Assembly (NCBI GenBank): GCA_019358945.1
Contig: JAHHIE010000001.1
Span: 403,547-467,546, forward strand
Direction: 5' to 3'
Source: Stenomitos rutilans HA7619-LM2
Lineage (GTDB): Bacteria > Cyanobacteriota > Cyanobacteriia > Leptolyngbyales > Leptolyngbyaceae
DNA: 64,000 nt
Shown: positions 17,458 through 27,524 of the stretch, piece by piece
How the letters are laid out: each line of letters begins with the position of its first letter
Numbering within the stretch: position 1 is the stretch's first letter
Made by a program: the position numbers and the translations under genes
Notes under the pieces: generated by a model
Database searches by the model: none
The model's input: only the letters and a program-made list of their open reading frames with translations
What the model was told of the DNA's origin: nothing

Positions 17458-19740
17458 ATGGAGAATGAACGAACCTCTCAACCATTGGCAACCTCAGAGA
17501 ATGGTAGACGCTTTCAGTGGTTGCCGTTAGCCAATTCAGCCCAAACGGATGATGTGGACGAAGGCGGCTTGAACCTGGGGCAAGTGGTCGCGACTCTGCG
17601 CCGCAGAATTTTCATCATTGCTGGAGTTACAACCGTTGTTACGTCACTCGCTTTACTGAAAGCTTTGACCAGCAAGCCACTTTATCAGTCCAGCTTCGAG
17701 ATTTTAACCAAGCCTGTAACCGTTGAAAACCAGGTAATTTCGTCCGTTCCTCAAAGCTTGAGTAAAGAACAACAACAGCAACAATCGGCTGAAGCAAAAG
17801 GGATCGATGAAACAAAATTAAAGTTGCTAAAAAGTCCGATCATTTTATCGTCGATCGCCAAGCAGCTTCAGCTTAAGTATCCAGACATTGATGCGGACTC
17901 TTTAGCCGCAGGGCTGGTCGTTACAGGAACCACCACTAGCGAAATTCTAAGTGTGAGTTATCAAGATGGAAATCCTGATAAAGTCAAGGCAATCTTGTCT
18001 TTAGTGTCAGATGCCTATTTGAGATACAGCCTGGAAGAACGCCTGGCAGATGTTCGGCAAGGGATTGATTTTGTCAACGCTCAGCTTCCTCAACTTCAAA
18101 AACGCGTTGAAGCCATTCAAGATCAACTTCAGGGCTTCCGTCAGCAGTACAATCTCATCGATCCGGAGTCCAAGGGAAAACAGCTTACAGAACAAACAAC
18201 GACTATCAGCCAGCAGTGGCTCGACACGCAGGTCAAATTAAACGAAGCGCGTGCGCTTTACCTGAACCTGAGCTTAGCTTTAGAACAGCAAACAGATGAT
18301 TCTGCGGCTTCCACGGCCCTGAGTGACAATGCCCGCTATCAAAAATTGCTAAACCAAATTTTAGAAGTAGAAAGCCAGCGAGCAGCTGAATCGTCTTTGT
18401 ACTTAGACAAAAGCCCAAACGTTCAAGTGCTGCAAACTCAAGAAAAAAACCTCCTTCCCCTATTGCAACGAGAAGGGCGGCGGGTACAGGAAGAAGTAGC
18501 GAGCAAAATTCGAGACTTAGAAGCTCGAAGCCGAATTTTAGCTCAAACTTCAACCGGGCTAAATCAGCAAGTGAAACAGCTATCAGCGATTTCCCGTCAG
18601 TACGTGGATATTCAACGGGAACTTACGATCGCGACTGAAAACCTGAATCAGTTTTTGACCAAGCGAGAAGCACTCCGCATTGATGCTGGGCAGCGAAAGA
18701 CCCCCTGGCAACTCCTGACACCACCTACAGAACCGATTCCGTCTTCAGCCAATGTGAAGCGTACTGCTTTATTAGGAGCAATTCTAGGGCTTCTGGTAGG
18801 AATTGGCATCGCCTTGCTTCTAGACAAACTCAGCAATGTACTCCATACGTCAGAGGACGTTAAAACAACAACGAAGTTACCCATCTTGGGCGTCATTCCG
18901 TTCAATCCAGAGTTGGCTGCTTTAGAGACCTTGATTCCTTTGGATAAAGTTAGTTCTCTAACTGATATGGCTGGTCTAGTGCATCAAATGCGGCAACGCT
19001 TAGGTTTCAACAGCAGCAAAAGCCCACGTTACTATTCCGCCTCGCCCTTTCAAGAAGCGTTTCGATCGCTCTACGCCAATATTCTTCTGCTCAATCCTGA
19101 TGAACGCATTCGCTCACTCGTCGTTAGTTCTGCTACACCTGGCGAAGGTAAGTCCACTACAGCAATTTATCTCGCACAAGCCGCTGCTGCTTTGGGTCAG
19201 AGGGTACTGCTAGTAGATGCTGACTTGCGTTTGCCTCAACTGCATAGCCGTCTAGACCTAGAAAATGGTGCTGGACTTAGCACAGTCATTGCCTCAGACC
19301 TGGATTTTGAGCGCGTTGTGCAGAAATCGCTTCTAGATAGCAATCTTTCTGTCTTAACCTCTGGTCAAGTGCCTCCAGATCCTACAAAACTGCTCTCGTC
19401 CAAAAAAATGCAGGGATTAATAGATCAATTTAACGCAGCCTATGACCTAGTCATTTATGACATGCCTCCTATTTTAGGATTGGCAGATGTCAAGTTGCTA
19501 GCACTCCGAACCGATGGCATTGTGATGGTTGTTGGTTTAGATAAAGCAAAGGCATCAGTAGTAACGCAGGCCTTAGAAACACTCAAACCAACCTCTATCC
19601 AGATCCTTGGAGTTGTGGCTAATGGGTCGAAAGAATTGATTCCAACCATGTACAACTCCTATCATCGCTATGGCTCTTCAGAGGCCATGAAGCGGGCTGA
19701 TGAAGTCACCGAGACAGCGGTAAAGTCAGCAGGGGATTAA
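17458..19740 (+). CDS. Wzc-like polysaccharide co-polymerase / BY-kinase
   Basis: An inner-membrane protein that by family controls polymer chain length and export through cyclic tyrosine autophosphorylation. In 760 residues: a Wzz domain with TM1 at about 52-70, a long periplasmic coiled-coil region (about 195-400), a GNVR-like stretch before TM2 at about 437-455, and a cytoplasmic BY-kinase domain with Walker A ATPGEGKSTT, Walker A' VLLVDADLRLPQLH and Walker B DLVIYDMPP. The C-terminus has a small Tyr group (TMYNSYHRYGSS), the likely phosphorylation cluster. It forms the export/regulation pair with the Wza-like gene. Confidence 0.93.
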   Translation: MENERTSQPLATSENGRRFQWLPLANSAQTDDVDEGGLNLGQVVATLRRRIFIIAGVTTVVTSLALLKALTSKPLYQSSFEILTKPVTVENQVISSVPQSLSKEQQQQQSAEAKGIDETKLKLLKSPIILSSIAKQLQLKYPDIDADSLAAGLVVTGTTTSEILSVSYQDGNPDKVKAILSLVSDAYLRYSLEERLADVRQGIDFVNAQLPQLQKRVEAIQDQLQGFRQQYNLIDPESKGKQLTEQTTTISQQWLDTQVKLNEARALYLNLSLALEQQTDDSAASTALSDNARYQKLLNQILEVESQRAAESSLYLDKSPNVQVLQTQEKNLLPLLQREGRRVQEEVASKIRDLEARSRILAQTSTGLNQQVKQLSAISRQYVDIQRELTIATENLNQFLTKREALRIDAGQRKTPWQLLTPPTEPIPSSANVKRTALLGAILGLLVGIGIALLLDKLSNVLHTSEDVKTTTKLPILGVIPFNPELAALETLIPLDKVSSLTDMAGLVHQMRQRLGFNSSKSPRYYSASPFQEAFRSLYANILLLNPDERIRSLVVSSATPGEGKSTTAIYLAQAAAALGQRVLLVDADLRLPQLHSRLDLENGAGLSTVIASDLDFERVVQKSLLDSNLSVLTSGQVPPDPTKLLSSKKMQGLIDQFNAAYDLVIYDMPPILGLADVKLLALRTDGIVMVVGLDKAKASVVTQALETLKPTSIQILGVVANGSKELIPTMYNSYHRYGSSEAMKRADEVTETAVKSAGD

Positions 19741-19834
19741 AGCCCAGTAACCACAAGGATAAAGACTTCTAGAATCTTTGTTTAAAGAATATATGGACGT
19801 AAAAAGCGTGAAAGAGTAACGAAACGTTTCTGCT

Positions 19835-20539
19835 ATGAAAGTACTGATACTTTTGACATTAATTGGAGTAATTTGGCTCATCAGTTCGCGCCGTTATAGA
19901 CATCGTTTTCTGAGACCGATCGCGATTCTAATCGTGATTTATTTGGGAGTAACCTCCCCTCTCGGTATATCGTTAGTAACTCAGGGTTTAACTGCGTCTT
20001 TACCGCCTGACTCAGGAGAGCCTGTGGATTCAATTGTTGTTTTAGGTCGTGGTGACGGCGTTCGTAACCGCCGGGTTGAAATTGCTGAACAGCTCTGGCG
20101 TGAAAAGCGGTCTCCTAAAATTTTTGCCAGCGGTATGTTAGATGCCGAATTTATAATTGAACAACTGAAAAACAACGGTATTGCCACTCAAGCGCTCAAC
20201 GGCGAGCGGTGCTCTCAAACAACTGAAGAGAATGCCTTATTTACAGCCGCTGTACTACGTCCTCAAAACATACAAAAGATTTTGCTTATTACTGATCCAC
20301 CGCACATGTTGCGATCGGTACTCTCGTTTCGGGCCTCTGGATTCACCGTCATTCCTCACACAAGTCCCTTGCCTTCTTATTGGGAGCCTGAACGTAGTGT
20401 TCCAGTGCTATTGCGAGAGTATACGGGTCTAGTTTCCTATGCTATTACTAATCGGTTTCGGCAGCGAAGTCCGTCTGAGCTAGAACATCCTCCCATTGAT
20501 GTCATGATGAAACTGAAGACTTGGAACTGTAAGCTATAA
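19835..20539 (+). CDS. DUF218 (YdcF/ElyC-like) membrane protein
   Basis: 234 residues with two N-terminal hydrophobic segments (about 1-15 and 29-50) and a DUF218 domain at about 65-215: VDSIVVLGRGDGVRNRRVEI, an ERCSQTTEENALFT motif and ILLITDPPHMLRSVLSFRA. ElyC/SanA/YdcF relatives are linked to envelope polysaccharide and lipid-carrier metabolism; the reaction is not established here. It is on the same strand about 95 bases after the Wzc-like gene, which suggests a role in polymer assembly. Confidence 0.85.
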   Translation: MKVLILLTLIGVIWLISSRRYRHRFLRPIAILIVIYLGVTSPLGISLVTQGLTASLPPDSGEPVDSIVVLGRGDGVRNRRVEIAEQLWREKRSPKIFASGMLDAEFIIEQLKNNGIATQALNGERCSQTTEENALFTAAVLRPQNIQKILLITDPPHMLRSVLSFRASGFTVIPHTSPLPSYWEPERSVPVLLREYTGLVSYAITNRFRQRSPSELEHPPIDVMMKLKTWNCKL

Positions 20540-20574
20540 ATGCTTGGGGAAACACAGCTAAATCTTTTAAGTAG

Positions 20575-20608
20575 GAAGGCACCACTATTTTATGATGGTA
20601 AAGCCTTC
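20575..20608. repeat. Stem-loop downstream of the DUF218 gene
   Basis: GAAGGC (20575-20580) pairs with GCCTTC (20603-20608), extended inside by ACCA (20581-20584) with TGGT (20596-20599). It lies 36 bases after the DUF218 stop and has no T-run directly after it, so it may be a 3'-end stabiliser or a dispersed palindrome. Confidence 0.45.
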
Positions 20609-20648
20609 TGGCATCCCCAAAAAAGCGGTAGCATTGCCCATGCAGATG

Positions 20649-20682
20649 TAAACCCTTTGGCATGGCTGCGCTAGGGGTTTTA
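20649..20682 (+). terminator. Possible intrinsic terminator after the Wza/Wzc/DUF218 group
   Basis: TAAACCCT (20649-20656) can pair with AGGGGTTTTA (20673-20682), with one bulged G and a 16-base loop. The T-run is short and lies within the stem, so termination would be weak. No other candidate exists before the kinase gene. Confidence 0.35.
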
Positions 20683-20828
20683 TGCTTCACCCCGACCTAC
20701 GTCCATTTTAGATATTACACATACCTACTTAGAGAACAATTGGAGAAATATGTGCATTTCCCAAAATTTCACGTAAACTTTACGCAACAGAATGAGTTCA
20801 ATTTACTTAGTACAGCTTGGCAATACAC

Positions 20829-22580
20829 ATGAGTGACTCTCCAGCCTTTTCTAATACGTCTTATCAAATTGAGAGGGAACTCGGTCATAATCGTGCCGGC
20901 GGTCGAGTGACCTATTTGGCAAAAGATACGCGCACTCAGAAGAACGTTGTCATCAAACAGTTTCAGTTTGCAAAAACAGGGGCGAGTTGGGCAGAATACG
21001 ATGCGTACGATCGCGAAATTCAATTCTTAAAGCAACTTGATCATCCGGGCATTCCTCACTACATCGATTCATTCCAAACTCCCAATGGCTTTTGCATGGT
21101 GCAAGAGTACAAACATGCCACGTCTTTATCAGAGAACCGTAGCTTTAACCCAGAAGATATTCGACGTATCGCGATCGCAGCGCTAGAAATCCTGGTTTAC
21201 CTTCAGAATCGGATCCCTGCTGTCATTCACCGCGATATTAAACCCGAAAACATTCTTCTCGACGCAAACGGCGCTGTTTATTTAGTCGATTTCGGCTTTG
21301 CGCGCGTCGGTGGGGAAGATGTTGGTGTAAGCAGTGTGGTCAAAGGAACGCTAGGATTCATGCCACCAGAGCAACTGTTTAATCGGCAACTGACAGAAGC
21401 CTCAGATCTCTATGGGTTAGGTATGACATTGATTTGTCTGCTGACTGGTACAAAATCTGACCGCATTGGAGATCTCGTTGATATTAGCTATCGTGTTAGC
21501 TTCAAGCACCTAGTGCCATCGCTCAACCTAAAGTGGGTAAACTGGCTAGAGAAAATGGTAGAACCGCGTTTGAAAGAGCGCTTCCCCAATGCGCTAGCGG
21601 CATTAGCAGCTACGCCTACATCCCCTCTACGGCCTCCCGATGCTCAGTTTAGTCAAGCAACCTTAAAGTTTCATGCTGCTTGTCCAGGCGATCGTCTGAC
21701 TCAAGTGGTCATGCTTACTAACCCTATCCCAGAAACCCTTTTAGAAGGAAAATGGGAGATCGCACCGCATCCGCATGATCCTCCCACCGCTCACTACTGT
21801 TGGCTTTCCGTTACCCCTGACGCCTTCGCAGACAATCAGGTAGAATGCCAGGTAACGGTAGATACTCGCAAGCTCATGGCAGGAAAAACCTATCACCGTA
21901 AGCTGCTGCTGCATACCAACACCCTCGCAAAGACCTATTCGCTCAATCTTCAAATTCAGACAGCAGCAGCGCCTGCGAAATTTTCCCATCTACCCAAAGG
22001 TCTTTTGCTGCTCCTAGGGGCGGCTACTCTTATCGTGAATTGGTTGGTGGCTTCAGTTGTTCTGAGTATGGGTACAGTTGAGAAGTCAGTTTCTATGGCT
22101 GGCTTTGGGGCTGTTGTCGGTACCGCGATCGGTCTCGAATTTGCAGCCTGGTTAATGCGATCGGCAGGGGGGCGTACTGGCTCTACAACTTGCACGCTGG
22201 CTGCACTAGGAGTAGGAGCTGTGGCTCTGATAGAGGCACTTGCCAGTGATCTCACAGCAGCAGGGGCTGTCGTAATTTTAAGTGCAGGGGCAGGGGCCAT
22301 GAATGGCGCTGTCACTGGAGTGATGGCTGGTATGACAGTAGAAAAGCTAATGGTCGGCGACAACCCCAAAGCCATTGCTATCACAACGGTTTTGCTTATT
22401 GCAACGGTAGGCTCCAGCATCGGTCTAGGCTTCGCGATCGGGTTTATGAACTTAGCCATACTCACGGTACTGCTCAGCAGCAGCCTTGCTCTAGGCACTT
22501 TAGTAAGTCACCTTTACTTAAAACGAGCCAATATGCTCTTCTCTCACCGAAAGACGGAACGCTACTTAATTAAGCCTTGA
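20829..22580 (+). CDS. Ser/Thr protein kinase fused to a polytopic membrane domain
   Basis: Eukaryotic-type kinase: ATP-lysine in NVVIKQFQF, catalytic loop IHRDIKPENILLD, DFG as VDFGFARVG and a PPEQ variant of APE, over about residues 10-270. A beta-rich domain follows at about 275-385 (TLKFHAACPGDRLTQVVMLT), resembling an Ig-like or sensor domain. About six Gly/Ala-rich membrane helices follow (about 395-570). The ATG at 20829 gives a protein starting MSDSPAFSNTSYQIEREL; a start at 20817 adds four residues. The glycine loop is divergent (ELGHNRAGGRVTYLA). Substrate unknown. It is convergent with prs. Confidence 0.9.
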   Translation: MSDSPAFSNTSYQIERELGHNRAGGRVTYLAKDTRTQKNVVIKQFQFAKTGASWAEYDAYDREIQFLKQLDHPGIPHYIDSFQTPNGFCMVQEYKHATSLSENRSFNPEDIRRIAIAALEILVYLQNRIPAVIHRDIKPENILLDANGAVYLVDFGFARVGGEDVGVSSVVKGTLGFMPPEQLFNRQLTEASDLYGLGMTLICLLTGTKSDRIGDLVDISYRVSFKHLVPSLNLKWVNWLEKMVEPRLKERFPNALAALAATPTSPLRPPDAQFSQATLKFHAACPGDRLTQVVMLTNPIPETLLEGKWEIAPHPHDPPTAHYCWLSVTPDAFADNQVECQVTVDTRKLMAGKTYHRKLLLHTNTLAKTYSLNLQIQTAAAPAKFSHLPKGLLLLLGAATLIVNWLVASVVLSMGTVEKSVSMAGFGAVVGTAIGLEFAAWLMRSAGGRTGSTTCTLAALGVGAVALIEALASDLTAAGAVVILSAGAGAMNGAVTGVMAGMTVEKLMVGDNPKAIAITTVLLIATVGSSIGLGFAIGFMNLAILTVLLSSSLALGTLVSHLYLKRANMLFSHRKTERYLIKP

Positions 22581-22697
22581 ATAATTACCAGGCAGTTTGG
22601 CTTTATCTCCAGCTTCGCTCTTCATAGCTCTGAGGTGAAAAAGAGCTGAATGGCAGTCAGTCGTACACGAAGAGGCCTCACTATTTTGATGCTTAGC

Positions 22698-23690
22698 TTA
22701 ATTGACCAGGCTACTGACAGAACTTTCAGTATGAATGCGGAAAATAGCTTCACCCAATAGTGTCGCCACTGACAAAACTTTCAGTTGAGGAAAGTGCTTT
22801 TCCACTGGAATCGGAATTGTGTTCGTTACAATTACCTCTTCCAATCCACTGGCTAGTACCCGTTGAATCGCGGGGGGTGAAAAGAGTGCATGGGTTGCGC
22901 AGGCGTAGATTCGGCTCGCCCCTTCCCGTTGGAGTATCTTTGCTGCTTCGCTAATAGTACCAGCAGTGTCGATCATATCATCGACAAGAATGGAAGTCTT
23001 GCCTTGTACATCTCCAATCACATTCATGACTTCTGCTTGGTTGTGTCCCTGGCGTCGTTTATCCACGATCGCCAATGGTGCATCATTGAGCCGTTTAGCA
23101 AACGCGCGGGCACGAGCAACTCCACCAATATCGGGGGAAACTACCACAACATCACAGAGTTGCTTCTTCTGGATATAATCGACCAAAGTAGGGCCACCGT
23201 GCAGATGGTCTAACGAAATATCAAAAAAGCCCTGTACCTGAGCTGAATGCAGATCTAGAGCGAGGACGCGATCGGCTCCAGCCTGTGTGATCAAGTTGGC
23301 AACTAGTTTCGCAGTAATAGATTCTCGACCGGCGGTTTTGCGATCAGCTCTAGCATAGCCGTAGTAAGGAATAACGAGTGTAATCTGGCGGGCTGATGCT
23401 CGACGACAGGCATCGGTCAGAACCATCAACTCCATTAAATGATCATTCACAGGTCTACAAGTGGGTTGGATCAGGAAAATATCGCACCCACGGATTGATT
23501 CCTGAACCTGCACATAAATCTCACCATCAGCAAATCGTTTACAAACAACCGGAGTAAGGTCAACTCCCAAGGATTGTGCAATTTCCTGAGCCAGTGGAGG
23601 ATTGGCGGTACCAGCAATGAGGCGGAGGCGTTGGGGGTATGTCACCTTTGCAGGTTCGACAGGTAAGAGAACGGGCGCACATGGAAGCAT
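22698..23690 (-). CDS. prs: Ribose-phosphate pyrophosphokinase
   Basis: Makes PRPP from ribose 5-phosphate and ATP for nucleotide, His and Trp synthesis. The 330 residues cover both halves of the fold: N-terminal RFADGEIYVQVQESIRGCD, the flexible-loop region PYYGYARADRKTAGRE (about 105-120), a metal-binding LDLHSAQVQGFFD, and the C-terminal PRPP-binding loop SILVDDMIDTAGT. Length is normal (about 315-330). Cytoplasmic. The gene is monocistronic, with a large gap upstream. Confidence 0.97.
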   Translation of the reverse strand: MLPCAPVLLPVEPAKVTYPQRLRLIAGTANPPLAQEIAQSLGVDLTPVVCKRFADGEIYVQVQESIRGCDIFLIQPTCRPVNDHLMELMVLTDACRRASARQITLVIPYYGYARADRKTAGRESITAKLVANLITQAGADRVLALDLHSAQVQGFFDISLDHLHGGPTLVDYIQKKQLCDVVVVSPDIGGVARARAFAKRLNDAPLAIVDKRRQGHNQAEVMNVIGDVQGKTSILVDDMIDTAGTISEAAKILQREGASRIYACATHALFSPPAIQRVLASGLEEVIVTNTIPIPVEKHFPQLKVLSVATLLGEAIFRIHTESSVSSLVN

Positions 23691-24328
23691 AGGTCAAACC
23701 TTCACGGAATACTCTAAGATCATTTGCTTGCAATGAAGCTGTGCATTCACAAGCTTGTGTTGGCTCGTTTGCACAACAATCGCACGCTTCAGCGCTTGAG
23801 GCAAAAATGTGAGAACAAAATCCCAGTAGGCATCCCTAAGCAAGATTAGAATTAACTTCAAACACGTAGAAGCTATCCCGCTACTCCTAGTTTGCAATTT
23901 GCTGCAGGTTCAATTCCATTTTTCAATAGACTTCCGCTGACCAGTATCACTACTTTGAAGCTGAGCCGGGAGAAATACAAGCAAAATTATTATTCTTTGC
24001 ATCAGCTTTATTCAGCTTGCACGCAATTTAAACTGCCAGTTATGCTTACTTGCACGGACCGTATGGTGAGCCGAGCTGCGTCACCCAGCTTTAAATTCAG
24101 TTGATAGAATATAAAAAAACAGTAAAGATGAGACTAGAGAGGTTTAAATAGTTTTTCGCCTTGCTGTAGAAAGTAGTGGTCTGCGCGAAACTTGGTAGTG
24201 GTTTACGGGAGACAGCAGTTTGTTAGCTATCGCTAGCTACAGGCTGTGTCAGGTAGGAGGTTCGCGGCATAGAGCCAAAGAGCTTTATTGTTATATGTCT
24301 CTAAGTTGTATATCTCTAAAGAAGCTTA
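23691..24328. other. Gene-free divergent promoter region
   Basis: About 640 bases between the starts of prs (leftward) and the GMC oxidoreductase gene (rightward). Short frames here (for example at 23892-24104) have no ribosome-binding site and no protein-like composition. Near the right end the imperfect direct repeat TATATGTCTCTAAG / TATATCTCTAAAG (about 24293-24322) lies just before the oxidoreductase start and may be part of its promoter or an operator. Confidence 0.35.
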
Positions 24329-25966
24329 ATGATTATTGACGCTCGATCATTATCTCCAGGTGAGATCCTTGAAACCCACGTTTGTATCGTCGGAGCTGGT
24401 CCCGCAGGTATAACGTTGGCGCGCGAGTTTGCCAATCAAAATTTTCAGGTGTGTTTGGTAGAAAGCGGTGGCTTTGAGTTCGATCAAGATACACAATCGC
24501 TTTGTGATGGGGTTGTTGTTGGCGATCCGTATCCAGAAATTTCTGAGACTCGTCGCCGCCAATTTGGCGGCACCTCACACTGCTGGGAAGGACCAAACGG
24601 TTACAATCAATCAGGTTTTCGCTGCTTACCTCTAGATGATATCGATTTTGAGCAGCGTGATTGGCTTCCCTATAGTGGGTGGCCTTTTACTAAAGCTGAG
24701 CTCAATCCGTTCTACGAGCGAGCACATCAGGTTTGCCAAATTGGACCGTTCGCTTACAGCACGGATGCTTGGGAAGTAGACCGTGCTGTACCACTTCCTT
24801 TCAAAAGCGATCGGGTCACTACAACCATGAGTCAGTATGGGCTGAGAGACCCATTCACTCACGAATATCCAGAAGAGATTAAGCGCACTTCGAATATCAC
24901 CACCATCGTTTATGCCAATGTGGTTGAGATTGAGGCTGACAATACTACGCAAGCAATCACGCGTCTACGGATTGCCAACCTACAAAATCGGCAGTTCTGG
25001 CTAACTGCAAAAATCTTTATCTTATCGGCTGGAGGCATGGAGAACGCACGCTTACTGCTTCTATCGAACCAGCAGCAACCAGCGGGTTTAGGCAATCAAA
25101 ACGATTTGGTCGGTCGCTTTTTTATGGATCGCCCTATCCTGAGCCTGGAGCTAGTGCCTTTTAGCCCTAGACTGCTTGATCAGACAGCTCTCTATGACAT
25201 CTATCCCGTAAATGGTGTGCCCGTGATGGCAAGAGTGAAGCTGAGCGAAGCTGTGATGCGCCAAGAGCGTCTAATGAATAACGGGGCACAGATATTTCCT
25301 AGACCGTTAAAGCATCAACGCGAAGCGATTAATGCACTGAAGTCATTAGTGCTATCTATCCAGCAGAGGCGACTGACTACAGATGCATCCAAGCAATTCC
25401 AAATGGCGGTGCGTGGTAGTGACTATATCCTTGCAGCAGCATTTTGGGCTGCGATTAGACGATTGCCAGCGTTCCGACGTGGTGATTGGTCATATCTTCC
25501 TTTAGAAAAACGGCGGTTTTCAAAGTTTGAAATTTTCTATCAACTTGAGCAAGCACCTGATCCTAATAACCGCGTTACGCTAAGCCAAGAGCGCGACTGC
25601 CTTGGTCAACAGAAAACCGAAATTCATTGGCAACTCAACCCGATCGATGTGAAGCACGCTGCGCGAGTTCAAGAAATTTGGGCAGAGGAACTTGCTCATG
25701 CCGGATTTGGTACATTGGAGTTTGCTCGAAAGAAAGAAGACCTAAAATTTGAAAAAACTGCAATGCATCATCACATGGGCGCAACCCGAATGCATGGTGA
25801 TCCAAAGCAGGGGGTTGTTGATGCGAATTGTAAGGTGCACAGCCTCGAAAATTTATTTGTAGCGGGTTGCTCTGTCTTTCCAACCTCTGGCTATGCCAAT
25901 CCAACGCTCACAATTATTGCCCTTTCTTTGAGATTGGCTGATCACATCAAAACACTGATGCAATGA
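24329..25966 (+). CDS. GMC-family FAD-dependent oxidoreductase
   Basis: By family it oxidises an alcohol or sugar hydroxyl using FAD. The 545-residue protein has the N-terminal dinucleotide fold VCIVGAGPAGITLAREFA (about 18-35), the flavin-attachment-like QFGGTSHCWEG segment near 85, and the C-terminal GMC_oxred_C block with HHHMGATRMHGD and VFPTSGYANPTLTIIALSLR, where the His and Asn are the usual catalytic pair. There is no signal peptide. It is the first gene of a same-strand run that continues with SDR epimerases, glycosyltransferases and an ABC exporter, so a sugar or glycosylated metabolite is the likely substrate (inference). Confidence 0.9.
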   Translation: MIIDARSLSPGEILETHVCIVGAGPAGITLAREFANQNFQVCLVESGGFEFDQDTQSLCDGVVVGDPYPEISETRRRQFGGTSHCWEGPNGYNQSGFRCLPLDDIDFEQRDWLPYSGWPFTKAELNPFYERAHQVCQIGPFAYSTDAWEVDRAVPLPFKSDRVTTTMSQYGLRDPFTHEYPEEIKRTSNITTIVYANVVEIEADNTTQAITRLRIANLQNRQFWLTAKIFILSAGGMENARLLLLSNQQQPAGLGNQNDLVGRFFMDRPILSLELVPFSPRLLDQTALYDIYPVNGVPVMARVKLSEAVMRQERLMNNGAQIFPRPLKHQREAINALKSLVLSIQQRRLTTDASKQFQMAVRGSDYILAAAFWAAIRRLPAFRRGDWSYLPLEKRRFSKFEIFYQLEQAPDPNNRVTLSQERDCLGQQKTEIHWQLNPIDVKHAARVQEIWAEELAHAGFGTLEFARKKEDLKFEKTAMHHHMGATRMHGDPKQGVVDANCKVHSLENLFVAGCSVFPTSGYANPTLTIIALSLRLADHIKTLMQ

Positions 25967-26022
25967 GCAATCAACTTGACGCGCATGCTTTTGTAGATGC
26001 CAACTTTCATGACTAAGATGAA

Positions 26023-27126
26023 ATGATGAGAATTGGAGTTGTGGGAGCGAGTGGGTTTGTTGGTAATCGAGCAGTCGAGTTGTTTCATGCAGAAGAGACA
26101 ATCACAGTTCGCCCAATTGTTCACTCTGCTGCTAGCGTTCAACGCTTAACACACAAAGCAGACTATCGCATTGCCAATTCGTTTGATCAAGCTTCGCTAG
26201 AAGCTGCCTTTGAAGGATGCGATGTCGTCATTCATTCGATCTTAGGTAGTGCTGGGCTCATTCGTGGCAGCATTACGCCCACTTATAAAGCTGCTCAAAA
26301 GGTTGGAGTGCGTCGCGTCATCTATTTAAGTTCGATGATTGTTCACACGTCTGCTCCAGTTCCTGGTACAACTGAGTCTACTCCACTGATTGAGAAACAA
26401 CCGTTTCTAACCCACACTGCTAAAATTTATGCCGAGCGAAAACTGCTGCAATTACGGCAAAGCGGATCAGTTGAGGTTGTCATTTTTAGACCAGGCATTG
26501 TGTTTGGACCCCGCTCACGTTGGATCACGGAACTGGCTGACCAGCTTGTTCATGGCACTGCTTACTTTATCAATGGAGGTCAAGGTATTTGTAACACAGT
26601 ATATGTAGACAATTTAGTTCATGCTATGCGCTTAGCTTTGACACAACCAAATGCAGACGGCGAAGCCTTCTTTGTTGGCGATCGAGAATTGATAACATGG
26701 TTCAATTTTTATCACCCCTTCGCTGAATATTTGGGAATAAACCCAGATCAGATCCCTCTCGTTGACGTGCCCCAATTTACCCACAGCTGGAAGCAGCAGG
26801 CTTTAGGATCGGTATGGAACTCGACTGTTATACAAAAGCTGATTGCTTCTATTCCAAATGACTTTAAACAAGTAGCAAAGCATACACTTTCTAAAAAAGA
26901 GCCGCGTTCAGGTGAATTAACGGAATCAGCAGCTTCCAATTTTGAACGACAACCTGTAGTGAATGAAATGATGGCAATTCTACAGCAGTCACAATACAAG
27001 CTGCCGTTTACGAAAGCAGAAGAAATTCTAGGTTATGAACCACTTGTTTCTTTTCACGAAGGCTGCCAACGATCGATTGAATGGCTGGCTAGCCGCAATT
27101 TTATTCACTCACCCGTAAAAAATTAA
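26023..27126 (+). CDS. NAD-dependent epimerase/dehydratase (extended SDR-like)
   Basis: 367 residues with the Rossmann motif GVVGASGFVGNRAVEL at the N-terminus, the catalytic Tyr-x3-Lys as YAERK (about 143-147), and IFRPGIVFGPRSRW after it, the usual sugar-nucleotide epimerase/dehydratase layout. Two adjacent ATGs (26023, 26026) are possible. The C-terminal 100 residues diverge from GalE-like enzymes and carry a basic stretch. It follows the GMC oxidoreductase by 56 bases on the same strand. The exact reaction is unknown. Confidence 0.85.
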   Translation: MMRIGVVGASGFVGNRAVELFHAEETITVRPIVHSAASVQRLTHKADYRIANSFDQASLEAAFEGCDVVIHSILGSAGLIRGSITPTYKAAQKVGVRRVIYLSSMIVHTSAPVPGTTESTPLIEKQPFLTHTAKIYAERKLLQLRQSGSVEVVIFRPGIVFGPRSRWITELADQLVHGTAYFINGGQGICNTVYVDNLVHAMRLALTQPNADGEAFFVGDRELITWFNFYHPFAEYLGINPDQIPLVDVPQFTHSWKQQALGSVWNSTVIQKLIASIPNDFKQVAKHTLSKKEPRSGELTESAASNFERQPVVNEMMAILQQSQYKLPFTKAEEILGYEPLVSFHEGCQRSIEWLASRNFIHSPVKN

Positions 27127-27524
27127 TGCTTAGTTAACTCATGTATGAATAACGAACTCTATTAAGTGCTTAACCCTACGAGGTCATTTTAATCAACGTA
27201 CCTTCAGCTCAATGCTCTTAAAATAAGGCACTAGTAGCTTGAAAGTCTAATTAAATTTAAACAGCACTGGCAAGAAGGATTTAACCATTCTGGCATTAAA
27301 CATCCTGTCGTAAGAGAAATATCAAGATCTCAACAAGTGTGGGCTGTAGAATCGACGAGCTTAAACAAGTGTGATACGTTTTAGATATAAGTTGTAAATA
27401 TTCATTGCTATCTAATTGTAAAGCCTATTACTCCGCTACCTATGGCTTCAGTGCCTCAGTTTGGTTCAGTTGGAACTATGCGGCAGTAATTGTAAAGTCG
27501 TTAATCCGTCAGGTGAAATGAAGT
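27127..27524. other. A+T-rich gene-free stretch inside the glycan cluster
   Basis: About 400 bases with no supportable frame separate the first SDR gene from the glycosyltransferase. The A+T content is visibly higher than in the flanking genes. It may hold a separate promoter for the downstream genes; I see no structured RNA or repeat in it. Confidence 0.35.

Noticed and set aside
23892..24104. 70-codon plus-strand frame in the prs/GMC gap
   Set aside because: No ribosome-binding site, random-looking composition, and it lies where promoters are expected.
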